Under the pieces are notes generated by a model. The model did not search any database. It had not been told where the DNA came from and was given only the letters and a program-made list of their open reading frames with translations. From Morella rubra (lineage: Eukaryota > Streptophyta > Magnoliopsida > Fagales > Myricaceae): a stretch of 64,000 nucleotides of DNA. Positions within the stretch are counted from its first letter, which is position 1, and each line of letters opens with the position of its first letter. Shown one piece after another: positions 24,931 through 36,632 of the stretch. The stretch spans positions 25,831 through 89,830 of the forward strand of contig RXIC02000430.1 of NCBI GenBank assembly GCA_003952965.2, given 5' to 3'. Position numbers and translations under genes: made by a program.

Positions 24931-25395
24931 TATGGCAAACCTTGTGGATATTTTTTATGGTATGACCCTGAGATGTGCCATCATGGTAAGAGAGTGCTGA
25001 GGCGGCTACGTGACTGGCATGAAAAGATTAGTGAAGAGACTACAAGAGTTGAATCACAATTGCAAAAAGATTGTGGAAAGTGTACTACTTATATAGATGC
25101 AGAGCATGAGAAACAACGGCTACAAGTGGTGACCCTGAAAATGAAGGTACCTTAGAAGGACAACAAGAGTAGCATCGATCGAAAGTGGAGACCCTAAATC
25201 AGAAAGTTGAGACCTTAGAACGACAACGAGAGCATCACCAATTGGAAAATGGAGACCCTGAATCAGAAGCTTAAGTTTGTACAAAAGCGATATAAGAGGG
25301 CTTTGCTAATATCTTGGGTGTTTTTTGGTGTTGTGATGTGTCTGTATTTTTCAGGAACTGATAATGGTCATGTTGAACAGTCAATGCTCCCATAG
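24931..25395 (+). pseudogene. GRF-type zinc-finger protein remnant (Mutator-associated type)
   Basis: After an acceptor (aatgttgcag) the frame reads YGKPCGYFLWYDPEMC, the second half of a GRF zinc finger, then RVLRRLRDWHEKI and a charged region. In other frames follows a coiled coil (KVETLNQKVETLERQREHH) and a hydrophobic C-terminal segment LLISWVFFGVVMCLYFSGT, ending at 25395. GRF finger, coiled coil and C-terminal membrane segment in that order is a common plant arrangement near Mutator elements. The first finger half is not visible, and stops (25153, 25195) and frame changes separate the parts. The gene points away from the Mutator transposase remnant downstream. Confidence 0.55.
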
Positions 25396-25489
25396 ATCTT
25401 TAAGTATCACGTGTGTTAAAATGTTAGTGTTGCTTAATAGCCTTCTTTTGTATTGCACGTGTATTAGGCTTTATTTAAAAAAAAAAAAA

Positions 25490-25842
25490 AAAGGCTTCCT
25501 TGATGCTCCCTAACGTGTCTCAGTGAAATATGTAAACAAGTTAACTTTAAAACATGCCTCCTACATGCTCTTTAACTTGCCCGAGCCAAATATAATAGGC
25601 AAATAAGTTTTACTTTAATACATGTCTCCCTCTTGCTCCCTAACGTGCCCGAGTGAAATATGTAAATAAGTTTTATTTAAAACATGCTTCCTTGATGCTC
25701 CCTAACATGCCCCAGCAATTTATGTAAACAAGTTAACTTTAAAACATGCATTTCTCTTTCTCCCTAAGGTGCTCAAGCGAAATATATAAATAAAATTTTT
25801 TTAAAACATGCTTTCCTAATGCTCTATTACTTGCCCCAGCTA
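25490..25842. repeat. Tandem repeat, about 70-75 base unit, five copies
   Basis: Units share aaaacatgc...tgctccctaacgtgccc...gaaatatgtaaataag. It sits between the GRF remnant and the Mutator gene tail. Confidence 0.7.
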
Positions 25843-26199
25843 TCCACAAATATGCTTTGTTTACATCCCAAATTAACTTTTTGAACCATATACACGAAAT
25901 AAAGCCAATGGCTAAATGACCATTCATCGACAACCTGCCATACATAAATAAAAGTGTCTCAAATCTTACATATCCTTCCATACAAAAGTGGCCCTGATGG
26001 TTAACAAACTATAAGATATTCATTAATTACAAAACCCAACTTAAATCTAATACTGTCATGCGGGACGCTTTCCTTTTCACTTCTCCTCCTAAAATTTCAT
26101 GGCACTCTCCATTGTTGGAACCACCTCTATCGGTGTTGTTGTAGGGGCTTGAGATTCACCTGTTGTCAACTCAAAGACAACAGGGGTTTCATTGCTCTT

Positions 26200-29100
26200 G
26201 CTAGTCTGACTCCCGAATTAAGCCCTCAGCCGATCTGATTGTCTTTGTTGAATTCTTGATGCAATGCCGATTGATGGCATGGGTACCTTAGATTGTTTGT
26301 TGGTGGCGCACCTGTAGCTTTTTCCCTAATGGTCCTTCATTCTTCTTCTTCTACATTAGAAATTCTTAGTTTAGTTGAATGCATCACGAAGTGCATATTT
26401 TAAAAGCAACGAAATTTTCCTTACCTTTGTTACGTCAGATGCTACACTGGTGTTAATTGTTGGATTTACAGTCTCTAATTGGAGTGGTGATGGAGATCCA
26501 ATTACCCTCGGCTGCAATCTTGTTTACCTGTGCAACATTTGTTTTTTGTCTGTGCATGGGTAGTTTATAGAATTAGAAATAAAGCCAATGACAACAGTTA
26601 TCTATTTTAAAAGTGATGGAATGTAATTCAATTAATTTTTGATACCATTTCTACATCAATGGATTCATTGATTCTGTGTTTGCGTGTCTTGGTAGCATTG
26701 GGAGTAGGCAGCTGACTTGGTTCATTAGAAGTCGAAGTACCCGTCGAGTTAGTGGACTGTGGCTGAGATTTGAACTGCAAAATCAATTTTTTTATGTGTT
26801 AGTGGAGCCCCTTAAATGCAAATCTATACATTTAACATGACTTACATTTACAAGGCTTAGTTCTTCATATGAAGCTGCAGTCACGAACCTCACACCGACA
26901 ACTATCATACCCGCAGCCCTCAGCATTGCCTCTTTCCTCCTACAACATGTTCTTGCATTGTGCCCGAGGTTGTTATACTTGGTACATCCCAATCAAATCT
27001 CACTTCTTCTTACTCAATATGGGTTCTTTAGCTCGTCTTCTTGCTAGATTCTGAGCTTCTTGGGTCTCACAAGCTCTGTCCTCACAAATGACGGCTCAAT
27101 TGGATCATTACCAGTACATACGCATTGATCTTCACTAGGCATGAGATATATGATTGGAGAGTATGACAAAATATACTTCTCACAAGAGTAGCATTGATCC
27201 ACATAGTCTTCGGGTTTCCCACCGTCATACAGAATTGCAAAAAATACATGAGGATAAGGGATGCCTGCCATATCCCACCTCGGACATCCACAAGTTATGT
27301 CTCTCAAATTCACCACAAACTATTGAGTCCCATGCTCCACTTCAAAAAGTCCATCACCAGCATACGTGGCGAGGTAGTTGCAAGCTTCCTCCCCGATGGC
27401 CTCCAACTTTGCTAGAATTTTTGGATAAATTTTCTTCGTCAGCTTTGACATCCCATCCCTCTTAAGCTAATATCTTCGTATTAACTTCTTCCAAATCATT
27501 TCGATCATTTTAATGATCGGCTTATCTCGTGTATTGATGATGTAAGTGTTGAAACACTCACTTAGATTGTTGACCAACAGGTTTGACTTACTATGAGTGT
27601 GGAACCATGCTCTTGACCACATGCTGAGGTCAATTTTTGAGAGGTTCTTCCAAGCTTTAGGGCTAAGCTTCTTCAGTACCTCTATTTCTTTATTAAATTT
27701 CCTCTCAGTATAGGCAGACGCAGCTCCCCACAACCTATCTTTAAGTGCGATGCCTCAATGCCCGGCATCACGAAAGTTTGCATATAAATGTCAAACACAT
27801 ATGCGATGATCAGCCAATGGCATGACCACATCAAAGCTAGGCACCAATCCCTGCAACATGTATAAATAGAGTTAAAATGTAAAGAAATACACAACTGTTA
27901 CTAATTGAATAGATCATTAAATCAGACTACTTGCCTTCTGTCGATTGGAGATGAAAGTCCATCCCCCTGGTGGTAGTTGGCCAAGATCCGAGACGAGCGT
28001 CTCTAGGAACCAGGTCTAACTATCTTTAATTTCAGCCTCTACAGCAACAATGGCAAGAGGATACATGTTATCATTCGTGTCACGTGTAATGGCACTAACT
28101 AGTTGACCCTTGAAGGGACCCTTCAAGTATTAGTCATCCAAACCAATAATTGGTCTACAACCAATTTGAAAGTCATCCCTCATGGCTGCCAAGGATATGT
28201 ATAGAAGCTGAAATACAAGAGGAAGCTTGGGTGCAATTCTCTCCACTCTCATAACGACACAACTTCCTCTATTTGTTTCCCTATGCGTGGTGCAATAGTC
28301 CCAGAAATGATTGTATTGTTCCTTGTGACTCTCAAAGATCTTACTCCTCACTTTAGCTCTTGTCCGATAACACTGACTATCATTCACATCAACCTTCCAT
28401 ATCCTTTTAACTTCTTTCAAAATAACACTGACCGGCATGCTTGGCTGAGACTTAAACATTTCGAAACACGTTTCAGCAATAAACTTTGAATTCACAATCG
28501 AATTTCTATACCTCCTTGTGCAGGTATGGACTGGTTGGAATGATCTGATCTGAAAAGTCTTTTCTTCCTTCATCCAACGTGCATAAACCGGTAGTTGCAT
28601 CTCTCTGCTCTACATATAACAATGCTCTTGTCTCCACAATTCTTTTTAAACTTCACATCTTTGCCTTTCAGTAAATTCGCTTGATGGACAGCAACTCAGA
28701 ATACTTGAACTGAAGGAAACTTCATGAGTAACTTCAACACCGGCTCCGCCATGTCTGACTCGTGGAAATCTGGGACAGCGTACATGTCAAAAATTATTAT
28801 GGTGGCAACATTATCGTCACTTGTTGTAGGAGACACGAGTACATTGCTTCTTGCCATATCAGATAGCACATTTGCCAAGGATGGACAAGATATTATATAG
28901 GGTTATATTGAACTCAAACATAAAAAGATCATTATGTACTGCAGGGGTTAATTACCTCCATCTTTAGCCTCTAGCCGCTGTGGAGGCCTATCTGCAGAGG
29001 GGGTGTTGTCCTCCAATGATGACTGTCCACCTCCCGGTATAGCTTCAACTTCTTCGGCGTCACCCACCTTTGCCTCACTGTCCCCAGCTCCCATTGATTT

Positions 29101-29569
29101 ACCATATGAGCAACCAACTTCTACTCCTACATCAACAAGCCCGTCATCATCACTCAATACATGTTGCCAGAAAGGGTCGTTGATTCCCAATCGGCAATGC
29201 TTTTCCTTCTCTTTCCTTAACATACCCTACACCACCATCAGGATCACTAGCATGGGATTCTCCAAAGCCTACAAAGTACAACACACACAGTTTCTGTCCA
29301 CGGTGGTACTTAACCATGTTCAGCACATGGTAATCAGATGTTCGCAGCACCAATCCATCTGTTATGTTCAACTTAGGCTTCTTATAGTAAATCAAATCTC
29401 CAATCTTGTACCCATAATTTTTTCCAATCTCCTCTAGCTCAATAAAAGAGAGGAGATCTGGGTTAAATGGTTCATCATGCATCCTAACATCCCCACCAAC
29501 ATACGTGCAGCTTACATTGTAAACAAATCTTCCTCGGAAGTACACCTCAAATGTTAGTAACTCTCTCAT
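26200..29569 (-). pseudogene. Mutator-like (MuDR) transposase pseudogene
   Basis: On the minus strand, from an ATG at 29569: a PB1-like N-terminal region (LTFEVYFRGRF, YVGGDV; to about 29300); an acidic linker (29223-28948); a Mutator DNA-binding region (KFPSVQVF, then C...ERCNY; about 28740-28550); the MULE transposase domain (LPLVFQLLYISLAAMRD, GCRPIIGLDD, YLKGPFKGQL, ending GGWTFISNRQK at about 27930, then the exon at 27860-27470 with FDVVMPLADHRICV and LWGAASAYTER); a SWIM region (LRDITCGCPRWDMAGIPYPH, 27310-27250) whose third Cys is Tyr; a CCHC-like finger (26990-26950) that also has Tyr for Cys; and a Ser/Pro-rich tail. In-frame stops occur in SVQVF*, IGLDD*, KDS*, ICV* and AGH*, plus a frame change near 29210. 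It cannot encode an active transposase. Confidence 0.75.
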
Positions 29570-30727
29570 TGTTTCCAGATACAAGCCACGTCAAAGCAAG
29601 CATAATGTTAAAAAAATATTGCCCAAGTTTAACATTCAGTGTCAATGACATGTTTTCTGGTTGTGTGTAAAGAGAATGGAAGCACATAGGAGACATAGAT
29701 AAGACAAAACTACACAAACAATATTTTAATTCTAACATGTTGGCCAAACACTACTTAAACAATATAAAACATTGCTTCGTGCTTTTGCTTAAAAAGATCA
29801 TGGGGGACCACCAGTTTTAAAATAAAAAATTGCACATGGAGGACCACCAGTTTAAAGATAAAACAAACTGTACTTAAACAATATGGAAAAAGCATTTCAC
29901 CACACGAGGGGCCACTAAAAAAATGTACACTACATTGCTTCATGCTAAAATTATCATTCACAGGCCATACCTATGCTCCATATTCACAATCTACACAATA
30001 TTGAACCATGAAACAAACTTCTACTCATTATGCTCACAAAATCCTCAAATCACACAACATACCCAAATCAAAAATATCAAAAGTGGAATAAACGATTTAA
30101 TGTATATTGAATGGGTGTTTAACTAAACTGGAACAAAACATAAATAAACGATTCAGTGTTCTATTAACTAAACTGAAATGAATGATTCAATATTCTGTTG
30201 AATGGGTGAAAGATATTGTTGCCGTCGAAACCCTAGAAACAAAGAAAATATTTAAAATCAATGAAAAAAGGTGCGATATTTACCAAAATTCGTCTAAGGT
30301 GAGAAACGCAGCGTTCAACAGGAAATGCTCTAAGATTGACGGTGACGATGGTGTTTGGGCACTGGTAGGGTTCCTCCTCGGGCTGTCTCTTTCACAAATA
30401 TTCTACAGAAAATGAAAACACGATTTCAAAAGTGGTCCTGAGGGCATTTTTGTAATATTAAAGCAAGTTCGTTTTGCTATTTTTAAAAGGGGTATCATAG
30501 TTAGTTTAGTCACACGAGCAGGGGTAAAATGGGGAGAAGAAAGGGGTGCAACGCATGTGCTTGTCACGTGCAATATTTTGCGTTCAAAAGGATGGAAAAC
30601 AGATGGCAGGGTGCGAAATGTGGGCCAACAGTAGATGGAGGGCTAAATGTCATGAAATCAATAATATAGATTGTAATGTGCGGGGGACCCCATAGTCGGA
30701 GGGCAAAAAGTATAATTTTTCCTACTA
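29570..30727. other. 5' region and probable outer end of the Mutator element
   Basis: No gene is seen. 30180-30420 reads on the minus strand like a leader with a small intron (ttctagggtttcgacgg). 30420-30727 read from the right (gaaaaattatactttttgcc, then ccctccgac) is the kind of sequence found at Mutator-like terminal repeats in plants, but a matching left end was not found, so the limits are open. A short duplicated segment (gga-ccaccagttt) lies at 29800-29850. Confidence 0.4.
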
Positions 30728-31011
30728 TATATTACATCTATAATATTTATAAGGTACTATATATAACATGTATAAGGTACTATTACATAATATTACATAA
30801 CTTATTATATTATATAAAATGTAAAGTACAATTACATAAAATGCATAAGGTACTATTAAATATATGTTCAAGGTATTATTATATAATATGTAAAAAGTAT
30901 TATTATATAATATGTAAAAAGTATTATTATATAATATGTGTAATGTACTATTATATAATATATACAAAGTACTATTAAATAAAATGTGCAAGATATTATT
31001 ATGTAATATGT
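30728..31011. repeat. AT-rich minisatellite, part 2
   Basis: Units on taatatgtaaaaagtattattata and variants, the same family as 23770-23956. The CACTA at 31012 inserted into a unit. Confidence 0.85.
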
Positions 31012-31029
31012 CACTACAAAAAAATAGGT

Positions 31030-31320
31030 CTACAGCGGCGGTCTTTTTAGCGGCGGTCACCAAAACCGCCGCTATATACCCTATATCCCGGCGGTTTATT
31101 TCAAACGCGACCGAAAATACCCCTATAGCGGCGGTCTAAACCGCCGCTATAAAGACCAAGATAGCAGCGGTTTATATAGCGGCGGTCAGTGACCGCCGCT
31201 ATATACAACATATGGCGGCGGTCACTGACCGCCGTTATAGACGACATGTAGCCGGCGGTTTTATGAAAACCGCAGCTAAGTCACTCTATAGCGGCAGTCA
31301 GTGACCGCCACTATAGAGCT
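31030..31320. repeat. Left subterminal repeat array of the 8.1-kb CACTA
   Basis: About a dozen copies, in both orientations, of agcggcggt / accgccgct followed by ATA. In En/Spm such subterminal motifs are transposase-binding sites; the role here is inferred. Confidence 0.75.
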
Positions 31321-31619
31321 TAAGAAAATGCGCGTTTTGGTTTTTTTTCCCCCATCCCCCACCCCCCCTTCTCCCCCCTTCGCAATTTCAGACCCCCCCT
31401 CCCCATTCGCGATTTCAACAGCCCCCCCCAAATCAAACTGCAAATCCCCTCACCTCGCGATTCCCTCGATTCCCCCCTCCCTTTCAGCTCCCCGAATTTC
31501 AGCTCCCTTCCCGCCCCCCTCTCGAATTTCAGCCCCTCCCCGCCAATTTCAGTCCTCAATTCCTCGTTTTGCTCCACCGAACTTCAATCAGGCGGCATAG
31601 GTCATGATTGCTTAAATCA

Positions 31620-32260
31620 CGAATTTATTTCTTGTATTACGAATCTATTGAAGTTTTGCATTATTGTATTATTGGTTTGAAAATATATGAAGTACGAATT
31701 TAGTTGCTCTAATGAATTGGTTGCTGAAAAATATGAATTGGAAATGTATGAATTTAATCCTGAAAATATCTGTCTATTTGTATGAAAAAATTATGCTGAA
31801 AAATATGAATTGGTTTGCTTGAAAAAGCTGAATTGGACTGAAAATGTGATTCTGAAAAAATATGAATAAAAATATATTTTGCCTGTTATGAAATGATTGG
31901 TTGCTGAAAATATATGAATCGGTGAATTTATTGTTGAAAATATATGAATTGGTTTGTATGAAATTGCTGAAAAATATGAATTGAAATGTATGAATTGATT
32001 GAAATATATGAATTGAAATGTTTGAATTTATTCCTGAAAATATATGAATAGGTTTGTATGAATTGGTTGATGAAAATATATGAATTGGTTTATGAATTGG
32101 TTGCTGAAAAAAATGAATTGGAATGTATGAATTTATTGCTGAAAATATATGAATTGGATGAATTGTTGCTGAAAAATATGAATTGGTATGAATATTGAAG
32201 AAAAAATATGAATTGGAATGTATGAATTTATTGATGTCCAAAAGTCCGTTGTTTTTACTA
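31620..32260. repeat. Tandem repeat in the leader of the 8.1-kb CACTA
   Basis: Irregular units of about 25-35 bases on aaaatatatgaattggttt / gtatgaatttattgctg. The preceding 31335-31580 is a C-rich stretch with a Pro-rich open frame that is not thought to be a gene. Confidence 0.75.
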
Positions 32261-32971
32261 TTTTTTTTGGACCAGGTATCTTTATTAAAAATCTATTTTT
32301 CAAATTTCTTTGACAGTTGAACTCAATTGTCTCAACTACAGTGGTTTTCGTAACTGTGATTGAGGGACACTAGGTGACTTGCCGATAACATATTACTCTT
32401 TCACAGGTCAGTGTATTTTGAATCTCTTCGTCAATTACTATTGTTTGTTCTTTTTTCCTTTTTTTTTTAGAGATTAGAGTTTGTGAATTTTTTTGGAAGG
32501 CGGAGGGCAGAGCTAACTATTATTGGAGATGTTGGTGTTTGTGGGTTTTGTTGGAAGGCGGAGGGTAGGGCTAACTATTATTTGTTGTTGGTTCTGTGGA
32601 GTTTATTGGAGATTGAAGGGTAATTGTTATATGATGTTCGTTATGTGTTTTTGTTGGAGATTGGAGGACAAAGTTTGTGTTATTCAATATTTAATGTTTG
32701 TTTGTTTATCTATGTTTTAACTTTTGAGATCACTTCCTGGTGGATACCTCTACACTGACGTTGGAGGTCTAACCTGAGGTGAAACGAAGCCAGTCTTCTT
32801 TACGGAGGGATCTCTTTTTGTTATGCTGTTTAATTAAGTTTTGTTGGTATTTATGTGTGTTGTTTTATTAATTTATGTTAGTTTTATTGAAAAATCTAGA
32901 TAAAATGTGATGAACATTAAAATGACGCATAATCTTTTTTGTTGCATTTCATATAGTTATTACTGTCGCTC

Positions 32972-35900
32972 ATGGACAAGAGTTGGATGAAAAAAAACGC
33001 GGGACAAGTGAATATGTGTTGGGAGTCAATGAGTTTCTGGGTTTTGCATCTAAGAGTATGGGTAGTGATGAGAGAATTTGTTGCCCTTGTGTAAAGTGCG
33101 TCAATTACAAGAGGTATAACATCAGTACGGTACATGATCATTTGGTCCAATATGGGATGTCTCCTGGTTACGATTATTGGTTTGCGCATGGTGAATTGCG
33201 AGATAGGACAGCATCTAGTCATCCCTCTATTTTTGTTGCAAATAATGAAATGTGTGAACCATCATCTGGGCTGCATGAACTATTATACGAGGTATTTCCA
33301 TTAGTACCGGAAACACAATCCCATAATGTACGAGAACAAAGAGATCCACTTCCTACTGAAAATACTGCAAAGTTTTATGACATGCTTAAAGATGCAGACG
33401 ATCCTTTGTATGAAGGGTGCATAAAATTTAGTAAGTTAACTGCTGTTGTACATTTATACCATTTGAAGTGCATGGGAGGATGGAGTAATACCTCTTTTAC
33501 ATGGTTACTCCAAACACTAGGTGATATGCTCCCTGCGGGTGCGAAATTGCCGAAGGACACTTATGAAGCTAAAAAATACATGAAAGGGTTAGGACTTGGA
33601 TATGAAAAGATTCCTGTTTGTCCAAACGGTTGTATGTTGTTTTGGAATGAGAATGAGAAATTAGAAAGTTTGTTCAAAGTGTGGAGCATCAAAATGGAAG
33701 GGCAATGGGGAGGGAAATATTTTCTCACAGAATGAAGGTGGATCATCCAAGAGATCCAAGAAAAAACCGGCGAAAGTTTTGCGGTGGTTTCCTTTAAAGC
33801 AGCGCTTGCAGAGATTATTCATGTCCTCAAAAATTGCTTCTCATATGAAATGGCATCACGATGGACGTGTAAATGATGGGTTGTTTAAGGCATCCGGCCG
33901 ATGGTCAACCTTGGAAGGCATTTGATGAACAGTATGCTGATTTTGCTTCTGATCCTCGTAATGTTAGGCTTGGGTTAGCAGCGGATGGGTTTAATCCTTT
34001 TGGAAACATGAGCACTAGTCATAGCACATGGCCAGTGATATTAGTACCATATAACTTGCTTCCTTGGATGTGCATGAAACGTTCATCTTTAATGTTGTCA
34101 TTACTTATTCCTGGACCGAAATCTCCTTCTTTCAAGATAGATGTATATCTAGAGCCATTGATATTGGAGTTAAAAGAGTTGTGGGATCTTGGATTAGATA
34201 CTTATGACATTGCTACGAAAGATATGTTTAAGATGCGTGCGGCATTGATGTGGACAATTAACGATTTTCCTACATATGGTGACCTCTCTGGATGGAGTAC
34301 AAAGGGACGTCTTCCATGTCCATGTTGTATGTATCAGACTTGGTCATGGTGGTTGGATAATGGTAGAAAATTTTGCTACATGGGGCATAGACGGTTCTTA
34401 CCATTAAATCATAGGTGGAGAAGAGATCAAAGATCATTTGACGGTACTTATGAAATGACTCCACCACCCTATTTTATGACCGGTGATGACATTTTCAGGG
34501 AATTACAGGGTACTTTACTTTTTGAGTCAAGTGTATGAAAGAAGCAAAGTATTTTCTTCACATTGCCTTACTGGAAGGATAATATGTTACGCCATAATCT
34601 AGATGTCATGCATATAGAGAAAAACGTAAGGACAATATCATTGGTACATTGTTAGATGTGGACGGGAAGACAAAAGATAACAATAAGGCACGTCTTGACT
34701 TACAAAGCATGGGAATAAGACATGATCTCCATCCAAAGATCACTGATGCAGGAAAGGTTCATTTGCCTGGTGCTTGCTACTCAATGACTCGCGAAGAGAA
34801 AGAATGCTTTCTAAAAGTGATAAAGAATGTGAAATTTCCAGATGGTTTCGCTTCGAACATATCACGTTGTGTCAAGCTTCAACAACGTAATATCATAGGT
34901 TTGAAGAGTCATGACTGTCACATCTTGATGCAGCATTTGATGCCTATTGTAATACGAAGATCGTTGCCAAGCATGGTTTGTTCTCCTTTGATCTCATTGT
35001 CATGTTTCTTTAGAGAAATTTGTTCCAAAACATTACGGATAGAGGACTTAGATCGACTTGAGGCTCAAATCCCTATAACATTGTGTCAACTTGAAAGGAT
35101 ATTTCCGCCTGCATTCTTTACTGTTATGGTGCACTTGGTCGTACATCTAGTTGCAGAATGTAAGATGGGTGGACCGGTTCAACTTCGGTGGATGTATCCT
35201 ATTGAAAGGTAATATTAATTATAGAGATATGCTACATCACGTTTCTTTGCACGTGTTTTATTTAATAAAGTCTAATATTGTTGATGTAGGTGCATGCACC
35301 GTTTCAAATCTTATGTTCGCAACACAGCCGCACCTGAAGGCTCTATTGCTGAAGGATATATAGCAGATGAATGCTTAACATTTTGTTTAAGATATTTAGA
35401 ATCAGTCCCAACGATCTTTAATAGATCACCAAGAAATGTAGACGATACTATGGGAGGAATATCATTTGTTCGTCTTGATATGAAAACATGCATGCAGGCT
35501 CATCGATATATCCTTTTTAATTGCGATGAGTTAATTCAAATTCGCACGTAAGTGATGTTAGACTTTTAACTCTTTCATTGAGCATGTTTTTATCGATGAA
35601 TGAAATTAATTTTTTAGTTGTATTGTCGATATGTAGAATGCATAAGGAGCAATTAAAGGCAAGAAACCGTAGTAGTCGACCAACAGATTATGTCATCGAT
35701 AAGATGCATAAGGATGAATTTTGTGACTGGTTTCGAAATTATGTATGTGTTATGTTTAAAATGTTTTGCATTGGCTGATTACTTTCAAACTTACAATTAG
35801 TTTTAATCTTGACTTGTTGTTCGAGGAAAATAGGTACAAAATATGGACGAGACGATGAAGCATCAACTTCCAAATAGAGTTTGATGGCTTGCTAAAGGTC

Positions 35901-36260
35901 CAAACCCCGAAGCTAGATCATTTAGCCGATATGTACATAATGGTGTGAAATTTCGTACAAAAGACAATGAAATAGGCAGACCAACTCAAAATAGTGGAGT
36001 ATGTGTGACTGTTGAAGGGGGCACCACATATTACGGGCGAATTATAAGTATCATTGAGTTAAAATATTTTGATGAAGAATGTTTTGTACTATTCAAATGT
36101 GATTGGGTTGACACAGATATTGGTAGGGGATATAAAGTTGATGAGTTTGGATTCGAACTTGTTAATTTTTCGCGTTTAGTGCATACTGGAGATCGATTAA
36201 GCGATGATCCATTCATTTTGGCACCACAAGCAATCTTAAGTATACTATGTAGCAGATGAA
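32972..36260 (+). pseudogene. TNP2-like CACTA transposase, frame-disrupted
   Basis: The start MDKSWM at 32972 is typical of the transposase-associated domain but goes out of frame at an A-run near 32990. The next frame reads RGTSEYVLGVNEFLGFA, then CCPCVKC and HDHLVQYGMSPGYDYWF, finishing that domain. The Transposase_21 core follows: CPNGCMLFWNENEK (about 33620), then after shifts near 33670 and 33880 RLGLAADGFNPFGNMSTSH, AALMWTINDFPTYGDLSGWS, GRKFCYMGHRRFLP, and LRHNLDVMHIEKNV (about 34590). DUF4218 covers 34740-35530 (LPGACYSMTREEKECFLKVI, SNISRCV, FKSYVRNTAAPEGSIAE) with an intron at about 35211-35287. DUF4216 is at 35945-36240 (YYGRIISIIELKYF, LFKCDWVDT, NDPFI-like DDPFILAPQA). At least three single-base frame breaks make it non-functional, though the damage is slight, suggesting recent loss. 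Confidence 0.75.
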
Positions 36261-36632
36261 AGACATCCAAATTGGGAAGTAGTTGTCAAGACCAAACCAA
36301 GAGATGTGTTTGATGCTGGTAATGATGACGACATAGATGACTACTATGAAAATGAACCTTACAATTTCAACGTTGAGCAAATCCTCGAGAATGTACACGA
36401 TGATTTGACGTGGTTTAGAAATGAGGTGGAAGGAACAACACTAGATATACCTCAGGAATTTCCTATGGTATGTCAAATATCTCTCTGTTTTTGTGCATGA
36501 AATATTTTTTTTTACATGCTCAGATTTACGATATATCCGTTTTATTGACGTTTTGTTTAAGGAAATGTGTTTTGTATTGTTGAATTTTATTTGAAATCAC
36601 TTTTATGCATGTTTAAATATTGTATAGGTACA

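Noticed and set aside
29003..29437. Plus-strand 144-residue open frame
   Set aside because: Antisense to the recognised PB1-like and linker region of the Mutator gene.
30676..31063. Tyr/Ile-rich open frames over the minisatellite
   Set aside because: Translation of a 22-27-base AT-rich tandem repeat, not genes.
31301..31600. Pro/Ser-rich open frame near the left end of the 8.1-kb CACTA
   Set aside because: C-rich low-complexity leader without start context or similarity; no downstream exon fits.
31774..32241. 155-residue minus-strand open frame rich in His, Ile and Phe
   Set aside because: Reads through the 31620-32260 tandem repeat; repeat translation only.
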